64,000 nucleotides of DNA from Deinococcus sp. QL22 (GTDB lineage: Bacteria > Deinococcota > Deinococci > Deinococcales > Deinococcaceae). The translations under genes were made by a program, and so were the position numbers. Below the pieces are notes generated by a model that did no database searches, was not told where the DNA came from, and worked only from the letters and a program-made list of their open reading frames with translations. Shown here piece after piece: positions 28,987 through 37,701 of the stretch. The stretch covers positions 214,807 to 278,806 of the forward strand of contig NZ_CP097154.1 in NCBI RefSeq assembly GCF_023370075.1, read 5' to 3'. Numbering within the stretch: the stretch's first letter is position 1; each line of letters starts with the position of its first letter.

Positions 28987-30159
28987 TTACACCTGAACTT
29001 CTGCCTCGGTTCTGATGCCTGCCAGTTCGGATTCCAGCTGCTTGAAGGTCATCAAGGCCTGAGCCACCACCTGATCCATGTTGTAGTACTTGTAGGTGGC
29101 GAGGCGGCCCACAAAGGTCACATTGGGCATTGCTTCGGCGTCGGCAGCATATTTGCGGTACAGCTCGGCATTTTCGGGGCGGGGTACCGGGTAGTAGGGG
29201 TCACCCTCAGCGGTGGGATATTCATACACCAGGCTGGTTTGCGCGTGTGTCTGACCCGTGATGTGCTTGAACTCCGACACGCGGGTAAAGGTGGAATCGT
29301 TGGGATGATTGACTGTGCCCACCGGCTGAAACTGCTCCTGCGGGAGTGTGACGTGCTCGAAGTTCAGGCTGCGGTAGGGCAGGCGGCCATAACGGAAATC
29401 AAAAAATGTATCGATGGGGCCGGTGTAAATCAGGTGGTCGTGGGGCAGCATATCGATCACGTCACGGTAATCGGTATTCAGCATCACGCTGATGTTGGGG
29501 TGCGCCAGCATGGCTTCGAACATACGCGTGTAGCCGTGGCGTGGCATGGCCTGATACGTGTCGGTAAAGTAACGGTCATCGCGGCTGGTGCGGGTCGGCA
29601 CGCGGGCCGTGACCGAGGAATCAAGTTCGGAGGGATCAAGGCCCCACTGCTTGCGGGTATAGCCCCGGAAAAACTTGTTGTACAGGTCGCGGCCCACCCG
29701 GTTCACGATCACGTCTTCACTCGTGCGTACCTGCTCCACGGGTTCGGCCACGCTGGCAAAATAATCTTCGAGTTGCGCGGCGGTCAGGCTCAGACCATAC
29801 AGGCGGTTCACGGTATCGAGGTTGATAGGAATAGGCAGCTTTTGGCCGTCTACATTCGCCAGCACGCGGTGTTCGTAGGGCCGCCACGCCGTAAATTGCG
29901 AGAGGTAATCGAACACCTGCCGCGAGTTGGTATGGAAGATGTGTGGGCCATATGGGTGAATCAGAATGCCGGCCTCATCGTGACGGTCATAGGCATTGCC
30001 GCCGATATGCGGGCGGCGTTCCACAATCAACACGCGCTTGCCCACGCTGGCCAGTCGCTCGGCCAATACCGACCCAGCAAACCCTGCACCCACAATTAAA
30101 TAGTCGAATCCCTGCTTTTTCCAGCTGTTCTGCATATTGAGGTTCATAGAATCAGTCAT
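28987..30159 (-). CDS. glf: UDP-galactopyranose mutase
   Basis: Flavoenzyme (390 residues, usual length) that converts UDP-galactopyranose to UDP-galactofuranose, the donor for Galf-containing surface glycans. Dinucleotide motif V-G-A-G-F-A-G-S, then G-P-H-I-F-H-T, F-F-R-G-Y-T-R-K-Q-W and Y-R-S-L-N-F (substrate-binding Arg) are all present. ATG 30159 overlaps the glycosyltransferase stop by 8 bases; the longer open frame upstream is the shadow of that gene. Confidence 0.95.
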   Translation of the reverse strand: MTDSMNLNMQNSWKKQGFDYLIVGAGFAGSVLAERLASVGKRVLIVERRPHIGGNAYDRHDEAGILIHPYGPHIFHTNSRQVFDYLSQFTAWRPYEHRVLANVDGQKLPIPINLDTVNRLYGLSLTAAQLEDYFASVAEPVEQVRTSEDVIVNRVGRDLYNKFFRGYTRKQWGLDPSELDSSVTARVPTRTSRDDRYFTDTYQAMPRHGYTRMFEAMLAHPNISVMLNTDYRDVIDMLPHDHLIYTGPIDTFFDFRYGRLPYRSLNFEHVTLPQEQFQPVGTVNHPNDSTFTRVSEFKHITGQTHAQTSLVYEYPTAEGDPYYPVPRPENAELYRKYAADAEAMPNVTFVGRLATYKYYNMDQVVAQALMTFKQLESELAGIRTEAEVQV

Positions 30160-31327
30160 CGGCGGCCTCCACAACAAGCGTTGTCCGGTTGGTGGCAGCT
30201 TCGGCCATTTGAACCTGCATACCTTGCCACGTTTTGTCCCACGAGAGCTGACCCAGATATGAATCCGCACGCGTCTGGCGCTCAGCGGCCTGTGCCGTAC
30301 CACGTGCATCCAGGAGTTTTTGAATAGCCGCTTCAAAACCAGCCGCGTCGTGGGCAATTTCCAGCAAGTCTTGCTCCCCGTAAGGCCGCACCACGTCATG
30401 GATAGCCGTAGACACGACGGGCACGCCTGCCGCCAAATACTCCGGAGTTTTGGTCGGCGAAATAAATTCGGTGGAGTCGTTGCGGGCGAACGGCAGCAGA
30501 GCCACATCCCAGCCGCTCAGGTAAGCGGGCAAATCGCCGTAACATTTCTGGCCCAGATAATGCACATTGCTGGCCTGCGGCAGTTCCTCACGCGACACCT
30601 TGACCACTGGCCCCAGCAGCACAAATGTCCAGTCGGGGCGGCGCTCGGCCAGTTCGGAAACCAGGGCGGCATCAAATCGTTCATCCAGTACGCCGTAAAA
30701 GCCTAAGCGTGGGCCAACCAGCCCCGCCTGGTCTTCGGGTTCAGCGTTCACCGTGCGGGCCCTAGCAAAATGCGGTACATCTACGCTAGACGGAAACGGG
30801 AAGACGCGGGGATGTTTGTGCCGCTTAGCTTCCCAGAGGCGGTAGCCGCCAGTGAACACCAGATCGGCGCGGCGGAACAATTCGGCCTCGCGGGTCAGCA
30901 GTTCGGGTGGTGCGTGGCGAAAGTTGGCGAGTTCGTCCATGCAGTCGTACACGGTCAGCGCAGGACTCAGGCCCGCCGTGATAGGCAGTTCCATTGGCGT
31001 ATAGACCCACAGTACATAGTCGGTCAACCCCTCGTTTCTCACCAGTTCTTGGAGCAGCTTGGCGGTGCGCTTCTGTGATTCATCGGCACTCAGGCCATGC
31101 GTGACGTGCGGGGTACAGACCATCACGCCGCTCTGATCCTTCCTCAACGCCATGGACTCGCCCTGATCGCCAAAAATCGGTTCCTCAACGTAATAGACCT
31201 GTTGGTTCTGCGCGGCCCGCGTCATCAGGTGTTGGGGACGCTGAAATACAAAATCCCAACGCAGGTGGGCAATGCAGATCAGGGCCTGGGGGGTGGGGGC
31301 TTGTTGGGCAAGTGGGGAATATGTCAC
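30152..31327 (-). CDS. Glycosyltransferase (GT-B, family 1/4-like)
   Basis: A 391-residue GT-B enzyme. The N-domain has the R-W-D-F-V-F-Q-R-P-Q-H-L-M segment of GT4-like enzymes; the C-domain has G-F-Y-G-V-L-D-E-R-F and the donor-binding S-P-T-K-T-P-E-Y-L-A-A-G-V-P-V-V-S-T. It is coupled to glf, so it likely transfers galactofuranose or builds the glycan that carries it. GTG 31327 was chosen because AAGGAAG lies about 6 bases upstream; the frame continues to 31477 without a better start. Confidence 0.85.
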   Translation of the reverse strand: MTYSPLAQQAPTPQALICIAHLRWDFVFQRPQHLMTRAAQNQQVYYVEEPIFGDQGESMALRKDQSGVMVCTPHVTHGLSADESQKRTAKLLQELVRNEGLTDYVLWVYTPMELPITAGLSPALTVYDCMDELANFRHAPPELLTREAELFRRADLVFTGGYRLWEAKRHKHPRVFPFPSSVDVPHFARARTVNAEPEDQAGLVGPRLGFYGVLDERFDAALVSELAERRPDWTFVLLGPVVKVSREELPQASNVHYLGQKCYGDLPAYLSGWDVALLPFARNDSTEFISPTKTPEYLAAGVPVVSTAIHDVVRPYGEQDLLEIAHDAAGFEAAIQKLLDARGTAQAAERQTRADSYLGQLSWDKTWQGMQVQMAEAATNRTTLVVEAADD

Positions 31328-31493
31328 AATACACTTCCTTTCTGTGAAATGAGATTGATGGGACGCAGGCACATTTAAGGAATTTAGCGCCCCAGCGGTC
31401 TTTCCCCGTGCCAATCCAGCGAAGGCCAATTCATAAACTTTGCTGCTGGGCTGAGAAATTGGTGAGTATGATTTCATTAATTCTCATCTGCAA

Positions 31494-32726
31494 ATGAATG
31501 CAGGTCTGGGCGAAATGGTGGACATGGCTGTCATTTATCCACCCGGTTCCACTGCTCAGCCGCTGGTATCACAGCTCTTCAGTAGTTTCTTTCAGGGCGG
31601 CTTCGAGTGCTCCAGCCAGCGCCTGCGTGCCGGGCGGCGTTTAGACGTCATTGACGCCACAGCCCATGACCGCTTTGCCGCGCAGGATTACAGCCGTCTG
31701 AGGGGAATCGGAATGCAGACCGCCCGCGACGGCTTTCGCTGGCATCTGATCGAACATACGCCCGGCGAATACGACTTTCGTAGCATCTTGCCGATGCTGA
31801 GGGCGGCCCGCCACGCCGGAGTGCAGATTATCTGGGATCTGTGCCACTACGGTTGGCCCGATTTTATGGATGTATTTTCGCCCGAATTTCCGGAACAATT
31901 TGGGCGTTATGCTGCTGCCTGCGCTGAGATTCTGGCTGAGGAGAATGGAGAGGACATCTCATTTGTCTGCCCTATCAACGAAATCTCGTTTCTGACGTGG
32001 GCGGGGGGCGACGTGGGGTATCTGAACCCATTTGCACACGGGCGCGGGCTGGAACTAAAAATGCAGTTGGTGCGGGCAGCACTGCGGGCTACTGCCGCAC
32101 TGCGCGCCAGGCTGCCGACTGTCCGCATCGTGTATGCCGAACCGCTGCTCTCCAGTCGCAGCCACCCAGACCGCCCGCACGAGGCCGACGCTGCACAGGC
32201 CGAACACCTGGGGCAGTATCAGACGCTGGACATGCTCAGCGGGCGACTCTTTCCCGAACTGGGCGGTTTTCCGGAAGCGCTGGACATCGTGGGGCTGAAT
32301 TATTACCCCTACAACCAGTGGTTTTTTCATCCCTATGCCCACGAGCGCGAGCATCTGCCCGGAGGACACCCGCTGCACCGCCCGCTGAGTGAGCTCCTGG
32401 CCGAAGTGTATGCCCGCTATGGCCGCCCGCTGTTCCTGTCGGAAACGGGGACAGAAGGAGAAGCCCGCCCCGATTGGTTGCGCAGCGTGATGGCAGAAGT
32501 GCGGCGGGCACGGGAGCAGGGCACCCCAGTGGAAGGTGTGTGCCTCTATCCAATCCTGAATCATGCGGGCTGGGATGATGACCGCCCCTGTCCCAATGGG
32601 CTATGGGACGGGTGCGGCCCACAGGGAGAGCGCCACATTTACGCGCCGCTACTACACGAACTGAGGGCGCAGGGGTTGGCGGGGGCGGGGAATCAAGGGT
32701 GGGTCGGGGACGGTCTGATGGTCTAG
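31494..32726 (+). CDS. Glycoside hydrolase of clan GH-A (beta-glucosidase-like)
   Basis: A 410-residue TIM-barrel glycosidase. The acid/base is in C-P-I-N-E-I-S-F and the nucleophile in F-L-S-E-T-G-T, at the ends of strands 4 and 7, with D-L-C-H-Y-G-W-P-D and N-Y-Y-P-Y-N typical of GH1 and related families. There is no signal peptide, so it is probably cytoplasmic. It is divergent from the glycosyltransferase-glf pair across 166 bases and may process the same glycan. Start codon uncertain: ATGs at 31494, 31515 and 31524 are all in frame and none has a strong ribosome binding site. Confidence 0.82.
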   Translation: MNAGLGEMVDMAVIYPPGSTAQPLVSQLFSSFFQGGFECSSQRLRAGRRLDVIDATAHDRFAAQDYSRLRGIGMQTARDGFRWHLIEHTPGEYDFRSILPMLRAARHAGVQIIWDLCHYGWPDFMDVFSPEFPEQFGRYAAACAEILAEENGEDISFVCPINEISFLTWAGGDVGYLNPFAHGRGLELKMQLVRAALRATAALRARLPTVRIVYAEPLLSSRSHPDRPHEADAAQAEHLGQYQTLDMLSGRLFPELGGFPEALDIVGLNYYPYNQWFFHPYAHEREHLPGGHPLHRPLSELLAEVYARYGRPLFLSETGTEGEARPDWLRSVMAEVRRAREQGTPVEGVCLYPILNHAGWDDDRPCPNGLWDGCGPQGERHIYAPLLHELRAQGLAGAGNQGWVGDGLMV

Positions 32727-32756
32727 GATCGAAGGAAGGGCAAGGACAGATGCTCC

Positions 32757-33497
32757 CTATCCCTGACCCTCTCCGCCCGCTGATGCCTCGCCGCGCGCAA
32801 TTTCGAGCGCCAGTTGCAACCCCAATTGCCGCTGGGGATTGTCCAGATCACCCAACATGGCCCGCAACTGCTCCAGGCGGTAGTAGATGGTCTGGCGGCG
32901 CACGCCCAACTGCCGCGCCGACTGCGCCATGTTGAAATTGTGATCTAGCAGCGCCCCCAATGTGCTGAGCAGCGTGGCACGGGGGCGCGGCGGCAGGGCC
33001 AACAGTGCGCCCAGATGCGCCTGCATAAAGCCGAGGCTGCGGCCCGTTTCACTCAGGGCGTCTAGCAGCGGGGCCAAGGACGGCTCGGAGGCGTCAGCGG
33101 GTGGCCTGAGAATACGGGCGTGGGCGGCGCGGGTCAGGGCCGCAAAACTGACCTCTTGGCGGAACACGATCAGCGGGAAATCGTAGAGGCGGGCCGCGCC
33201 CAGCAGGGCTGGGGGTGGGTCTCGCAATTCGCGTACCAGTTCCAAGATCAGGCCATGCGCCCCTCCTTCCGCCAGCGAACGCAGGTATGCTTCGGCCTCC
33301 GGGTCGCTCAGGGCCGTCAGCGGCGAACCCGTACTCAGCAGCACCTCTCCCCCACTCAGAAAACGGGCGGCATCGGCAATTTCGGAGACATGCACCCAGG
33401 TCACGGGCTGTGCCAGTCGTCCCTGACCGCTCAGCACTTCCGCGCCCGCAAAGGCAGGCAGGGTCAATAGGTCGGCAAGAGTGGGCAGCATGGGCAA
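32757..33497 (-). CDS. PucR-family regulator, short form
   Basis: The 246-residue protein has a PucR N-terminal ligand domain (L-T-L-P-A-F-A-G-A-E-V-L-S-G, then V-T-W-V-H-V-S-E) and a C-terminal PucR helix-turn-helix (A-Q-S-A-R-Q-L-G-V-R-R-Q-T-I-Y-Y-R-L-E-Q-L) but lacks most of the middle domain of full-length members (about 500 residues). It closes the pyrimidine cluster and starts 2 bases past the SnoaL-like stop. PucR proteins respond to purine or pyrimidine breakdown products, so it is the likely local regulator. Confidence 0.82.
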   Translation of the reverse strand: MPMLPTLADLLTLPAFAGAEVLSGQGRLAQPVTWVHVSEIADAARFLSGGEVLLSTGSPLTALSDPEAEAYLRSLAEGGAHGLILELVRELRDPPPALLGAARLYDFPLIVFRQEVSFAALTRAAHARILRPPADASEPSLAPLLDALSETGRSLGFMQAHLGALLALPPRPRATLLSTLGALLDHNFNMAQSARQLGVRRQTIYYRLEQLRAMLGDLDNPQRQLGLQLALEIARGEASAGGEGQG

Positions 33498-33499
33498 AA

Positions 33500-33886
33500 T
33501 CAGGCCAATATCTGCGGCGGCCTGGGAACCAGGGCCACGATAAACCAGGCGGTCTTGATCTTTTCGCCCTCGACATATATGGCAACCACATTCACCTTCA
33601 TCGGCCCTCTAGGGCCAGTTTCGGTGACGTTCACATGCTCGATGATCCTATCGTCAAGACTCAGACGGCTCACCAGTTCGACCTGGGTGTAGCTCCGTCG
33701 CTCAAAACTCTCCAGCATTTGCCGCTGAATCTCTGGCGCACCGTCAGCCATCAGTTTGGACGGATGCTCATAGAACTGAGCATCTTCCCACCAGTACGAC
33801 ATGAACGCTTCTATGTCGCGTGTATTCAGGGCATTGAACTGGCCTGTTACGACTTCCTCAGCAGTTTTTACGGGAATATGGGTCAT
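33500..33886 (-). CDS. SnoaL-like (NTF2-fold) protein
   Basis: A 128-residue single-domain protein with the cone-shaped NTF2/SnoaL pattern: F-N-A-L-N-T-R-D-I-E-A-F-M-S-Y-W followed by alternating beta strands. Members are isomerases, cyclases or ligand-binding proteins; no specific function can be read. It overlaps the upstream hydrolase by 4 bases (ATGA), so it may assist pyrimidine breakdown. Confidence 0.75.
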   Translation of the reverse strand: MTHIPVKTAEEVVTGQFNALNTRDIEAFMSYWWEDAQFYEHPSKLMADGAPEIQRQMLESFERRSYTQVELVSRLSLDDRIIEHVNVTETGPRGPMKVNVVAIYVEGEKIKTAWFIVALVPRPPQILA

Positions 33887-35121
33887 GGCGAGATGAGCGG
33901 AATCGTTTTATCTGCCAATCGGTCTAAAGCCAGGACACACAGTTCCAGATGATCTTCGCGGGTGTCTTCTATCTTGTTGTGACTGATGCCGCGCAAACTC
34001 TGGACAAACAACATCACGGTAGGCACTCCGGCGCGGGCCACTTCTGCCGCGTCGTGCAGGGGGCCGCTGGGCAGGCGGTGGCTGGTGGGCGTGACCTCTA
34101 GAATGGACGCCTCACACGCGGCGATCAACTCTGGATCAAACAAAATCGGTTCGATGCTCCAGAGATCGGCAAATGTGACGGTGCAGCCGCCTTCCTCGGC
34201 AAAGCGGGTGGCGGCGGCCTGTGCATCCTGCCACATAGCGGCCAGTTTTTCGGCGTTCAGGTGGCGCTGATCCAGGGTAATTTCGCAGGTTTCCACGACG
34301 CTGGTAACAATGCCGGGAAGGGTTTTGACGCTGCCTACCGTACAAACTCCACCGTGTCGCCCAGCAATGTCATAAATTTCTGCCCCGAATTTTCCGGCAG
34401 CCAGGAACGCATCGCGCCGGACATTCATGGGCGTGCTGCCCGAATGCGCCGCTTGTCCGTGAAAAGTGAGGGTGTGCCGCTCCACGCCTACCGTACCCAG
34501 CACCGCGCCCAGCGGAAGCCTCAGCCCTTCTAACACTGGCCCCTGCTCGATGTGCAGTTCCAGATAAGCGGCGGCGTTTTTCAGTTCACCCTGAGCCTGA
34601 GGCGCGTCGGCCAGAGTTACACCAACTTTCAGCAGTGCGTCGGTCAAAGAAATACCGTCCCGGTCATGCAATTTTGCCATCTGGTCTACATCGAAGTACC
34701 CGCTGGCCGCGCTGGAACCGTAGAGGCTGCGGCCAAAGCGTGCGCCTTCCTCATCGGCCCAGTCCACGAGGCGCACCGTCACAGGCGGTTTGCCGCCGTA
34801 CTGCGCGTTGATACGGCGCAAGACTTCTAGGCCCGCCAGCACATTCAGGCAGCCGTCCAGCCAACCGCCGTTGGGCACGCTGTCGAGGTGGCCGCCGATC
34901 AGCAGTTCTCGTTCCGAATCGCCGCGCAGCGTGGCCCACAAATTGCCCGCCGGGTCGGTGTGTACCTCTACGGGCAATTCCGCCAACCGCTCCTTCAGAA
35001 AGTCGCGGGCAGCCACCCACTTGTCGGTAAACGCCACCCGCTGAGCGCCGTTTTCATCGCCAGTCAGGGCACGCAAGGCTTTGAGTTCGTTTATGGTTCG
35101 GCGCGGATCGAGTGTGGTCAT
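33883..35121 (-). CDS. M20-family carbamoyl-amino-acid hydrolase, probable beta-ureidopropionase
   Basis: A 412-residue Zn hydrolase of the N-carbamoyl-L-amino acid hydrolase/allantoate amidohydrolase group: G-G-H-L-D-S-V-P-N-G-G (metal His/Asp), A-D-E-E-G-A-R-F (Glu pair), H-I-E-Q-G-P-V-L-E, and L-P-S-G-P-L-H-D-A near the end. With PreAT and dihydropyrimidinase in the same cluster, the best guess is hydrolysis of N-carbamoyl-beta-alanine to beta-alanine, CO2 and ammonia. Allantoate is an alternative substrate, but no other purine genes are present. Confidence 0.88.
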   Translation of the reverse strand: MTTLDPRRTINELKALRALTGDENGAQRVAFTDKWVAARDFLKERLAELPVEVHTDPAGNLWATLRGDSERELLIGGHLDSVPNGGWLDGCLNVLAGLEVLRRINAQYGGKPPVTVRLVDWADEEGARFGRSLYGSSAASGYFDVDQMAKLHDRDGISLTDALLKVGVTLADAPQAQGELKNAAAYLELHIEQGPVLEGLRLPLGAVLGTVGVERHTLTFHGQAAHSGSTPMNVRRDAFLAAGKFGAEIYDIAGRHGGVCTVGSVKTLPGIVTSVVETCEITLDQRHLNAEKLAAMWQDAQAAATRFAEEGGCTVTFADLWSIEPILFDPELIAACEASILEVTPTSHRLPSGPLHDAAEVARAGVPTVMLFVQSLRGISHNKIEDTREDHLELCVLALDRLADKTIPLISP

Positions 35122-35140
35122 AGGCTCCCCTTTAGGAACT

Positions 35141-35175
35141 AAAACCCGCCAACTCCATTGTGTAGGGTTGGCGGG
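35141..35175 (-). terminator. Intrinsic terminator after the DUF3060 gene
   Basis: On the minus strand CCCGCCAAC and GTTGGCGGG form a 9-bp stem with a 13-base loop, followed by TTTTAG. It lies 13 bases past the DUF3060 stop, inside the pyrimidine cluster, and would reduce transcription into the carbamoyl hydrolase gene. Confidence 0.8.
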
Positions 35176-35187
35176 GCGATCAGGTGG

Positions 35188-35562
35188 CTACTTTTTGATG
35201 ATTTTATTGCCTGTTCCCGTGATGCGCGTTAAGGGTTTGGCCCCCTTCAGCGACTTACTCCATGTCACGGTATTCTGCTTACCATTTACGACGATCTGGC
35301 CGACTGCCACAACAGTAATGCCATTCTTGTTGCCGTTTACCACGACCTGCGTGCAATTGCCGGTCAGGGTCACTTTGTTGCTGTTGCCGCCCACCGTCAT
35401 GGCGTTGCCGTTGCATTTCAGGGCGCGAACCGAGTTGTCGCCTGCCAACATCTGGCCCATGCCAGGCACGGTCATGGTGGCGCTCTGGGCAGCAGCGTGG
35501 GTAGAACACAGGGATCCAACGAGGATCAATCCAGTCGCCCACCACCGCACCAGGGGAATCAT
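35188..35562 (-). CDS. Secreted DUF3060-like protein
   Basis: A 124-residue exported protein: signal peptide M-I-P-L-V-R-W-W-A-T-G-L-I with cleavage after H-A-A-A-Q, then short Asn/Gly-rich beta repeats (V-G-G-N-S-N-K-V-T-L-T-G-N, V-V-V-N-G-N-K-N-G-I) as in DUF3060. The role is unknown. ATG 35562 was preferred because the -10-like TAGAGT ends 7 bases upstream (leaderless). It has its own terminator, so it looks like a self-contained gene placed in the operon. Confidence 0.72.
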   Translation of the reverse strand: MIPLVRWWATGLILVGSLCSTHAAAQSATMTVPGMGQMLAGDNSVRALKCNGNAMTVGGNSNKVTLTGNCTQVVVNGNKNGITVVAVGQIVVNGKQNTVTWSKSLKGAKPLTRITGTGNKIIKK

Positions 35563-35569
35563 GCTGCCC

Positions 35570-35575
35570 ACTCTA
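35570..35575 (-). promoter_or_regulatory. Possible leaderless -10 box of the DUF3060 gene
   Basis: TAGAGT on the minus strand ends 7 bases before ATG 35562. No good -35 element is seen 16-19 bp upstream, so this is tentative. Confidence 0.35.
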
Positions 35576-35610
35576 TCCCGGACCTGTCGAGCTTGCTGCG
35601 ATGAGTGAGC

Positions 35611-36687
35611 TTACTTCTTCCCGGTGGCCGCCTGCCAGATGGTGTAGTCCACGGCTCCGGCGGCGGGTTCGCCCCTCAGGATGCCGAGGCTTCTGAGCAG
35701 GGCCACATTAGATTTGTACACGGCGGGATCGAGGTACCCGGCGCGGCCAGAGAGCGTGGGGCCGCTGTTATACAGCTTGGCGATTTCGGCCATTTGCCAG
35801 GTCTGGTGGCCTTTGGGGTCGGCGCGGGTGCCGGAGCCTTTGCAGGTATTACCGCACAGGGGCAGCACGATATTCACGGCTTCGGCCTGATTTTTCACGG
35901 CGTAATTCCAGCCCTTGATGGACGCCCGCACCAACCGCGCCGCCACTTCGCGCCCGCTGAGGCCACTATTTTTAAAGTTCTTGTCGTCCAGGACCTTCTG
36001 CGAGGTGAACATCAGGTCTTCCAGCAAGTTGATGCCGTAATCGGACGCCTTAAAGACGCGGAGTTTGTCCATGCTGTAGCCGAGGCCCACGATCTGGTTC
36101 AGCTCGTTGTAGGTCATGGCCGACACGAGGTCTACCTTGTCGGGAAACACGATGCTGGGGTCGAACGGGTAGGTGACGGCCTGCACGCTGGGATTGGACA
36201 CCGTAGAGTCGAGGCTGGTGGTCAGGCCATACTTTTTCATCAGGGCAATGGCCGGGTATTCGTTGCCGCTGGGCCACACGCCCACACGCTTGCCCTTAAA
36301 GTCGGCGGGTTTGGTCATCTTGCTGGTTTTGAGCGATACCAACGTAAAGCCGGATTTCTGGAACAACTGCGCGATGTGAACCACGGGGAGGCCCTGCTGG
36401 CGGGCGGTGAGCAGGTCGGTAATCCAGGTGGTGCCGAAATCTGCCGCGCCTGTGGATACGGTCTGAATGGGCGACTGATCCCCGATGGGCAGAAGTTGCA
36501 CGTCCAGCCCCTCTGCCTTGAAATACCCTTTGGACTGAGCCACGAAGAACCCGGCGAACTGGGCCTGCGGAAACCACTTCAATTGCAGCCGTACCTGCAC
36601 GGGCTTGGCGGGCGTGCCGGATTGAGCAGTGGCTGTGGGAAGAACGGCGAGACCGAGCAGGGCGGATAGGAGCGCGAATTTCTTCAT
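35611..36687 (-). CDS. NMT1/THI5-like substrate-binding protein of ABC importer
   Basis: Periplasmic binding protein of 358 residues with a clear signal peptide (M-K-K-F-A-L-L-S-A-L-L-G, cleavage near T-A-T-A-Q) and the NMT1 pattern L-Q-L-K-W-F-P-Q-A-Q-F-A-G-F-F-V-A. Such proteins bind pyrimidine-like or thiazole-like ligands. GGAGG lies just before ATG 36687. It should feed the two permeases and ATPase upstream in the operon, and the cargo is probably a pyrimidine such as uracil or a hydantoin. Confidence 0.88.
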   Translation of the reverse strand: MKKFALLSALLGLAVLPTATAQSGTPAKPVQVRLQLKWFPQAQFAGFFVAQSKGYFKAEGLDVQLLPIGDQSPIQTVSTGAADFGTTWITDLLTARQQGLPVVHIAQLFQKSGFTLVSLKTSKMTKPADFKGKRVGVWPSGNEYPAIALMKKYGLTTSLDSTVSNPSVQAVTYPFDPSIVFPDKVDLVSAMTYNELNQIVGLGYSMDKLRVFKASDYGINLLEDLMFTSQKVLDDKNFKNSGLSGREVAARLVRASIKGWNYAVKNQAEAVNIVLPLCGNTCKGSGTRADPKGHQTWQMAEIAKLYNSGPTLSGRAGYLDPAVYKSNVALLRSLGILRGEPAAGAVDYTIWQAATGKK

Positions 36688-36729
36688 GGTGGAACCTCCG
36701 AGAAAGAGGGGATGTGCAGTTCAGGTGAT

Positions 36730-37701
36730 TCAAGTTCTCCGCAGCACATAGCGCTCTAATGCCGCAATAAGCAGGTAGAACGAAATACCGATAACTGAGG
36801 CGACGACAATAGCGGCCCACACGATGTCCAGCCCAAACCTCCCGACCTCGATCTGAATGCGGAAGCCCAGCCCGTGTCCTTCTGTGCCGAAAAACTCTGC
36901 GACGATGGCATTTATAAGAGCCAGCGTGGAACTGACGCGCAGGGCGGTAAAAATGAAGGGGAGGGCCGAGGGCCAGCGTACCTCACGGAAGGTCTGGGCG
37001 GGCGAGGCGGCGTAGGAGTGCATTAGGTCGAGGTGCATAGGCTGGGCGCTTTGCAGGCCGCGCACCGCGTTGATGACGACGGGAAACAGGACAGTAATAG
37101 CGACGATGATGGTCTTTGAAGGCCACCCCAACCCTGCCGCCTTGATGACGACTGGGGCCAGAGCGACGATAGGCACGCTGGACAGCAGCGCCGCGTAGGG
37201 CAACACACCGCGCTCCAGGATGCGGAAGCGCACGGCCAACAGCGCCAGACCCAGCCCCGCCAGCGTACCGATGATGAATCCAAGCAAGGCCTCCAGCACG
37301 AAGGTGTAATAGGCGTCTTTAAGCAGCACGTTGCGGGCAGCCCACAACGCCTGCGCCACCTTGCTAGGCGTGGGAATTAGGCCAGTGGGAATGGCGTAGG
37401 CCCGCAGCACGGCCTCGGCGGCAAGGATGGCGAGGATCAGCGTAGCGGCAGCGGGCAAGATTCGGGCGGTGCGGGTTTCGCCCTGTGCGCTCTGGCGGAT
37501 GCCTACCGCACCTACCAACAGGAGCGCCAGCACACCCACCATCCAGGGCCACGCCACCGCCGGAGCAGCTTGTCCGGCCAGCAGGAAACTCAGAGCCAGC
37601 AATCCCAACGCCGAGAGCAAAATCAGCGGCAGCCCGAAGCCCGAGCGCATGGGCAGGGCCGCTGCCTGCACGTTATCTCGCGTCATGCTGGGGGTCGCCA
37701 T
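36730..37701 (-). CDS. ABC transporter permease (SsuC/TauC type)
   Basis: A 323-residue inner-membrane permease. The first ~90 residues hold extra hydrophobic helices; the core carries the BPD_transp_1 EAA loop (S-Y-A-A-S-P-A-Q-T-F-R-E-V-R-W-P-S-A-L-P). ATG 37701 is preceded by GGTGA; ATG 37686 forms an ATGA overlap with the upstream stop and is an equally fair choice. It pairs with the next permease and the ATPase. Confidence 0.85.
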   Translation of the reverse strand: MATPSMTRDNVQAAALPMRSGFGLPLILLSALGLLALSFLLAGQAAPAVAWPWMVGVLALLLVGAVGIRQSAQGETRTARILPAAATLILAILAAEAVLRAYAIPTGLIPTPSKVAQALWAARNVLLKDAYYTFVLEALLGFIIGTLAGLGLALLAVRFRILERGVLPYAALLSSVPIVALAPVVIKAAGLGWPSKTIIVAITVLFPVVINAVRGLQSAQPMHLDLMHSYAASPAQTFREVRWPSALPFIFTALRVSSTLALINAIVAEFFGTEGHGLGFRIQIEVGRFGLDIVWAAIVVASVIGISFYLLIAALERYVLRRT

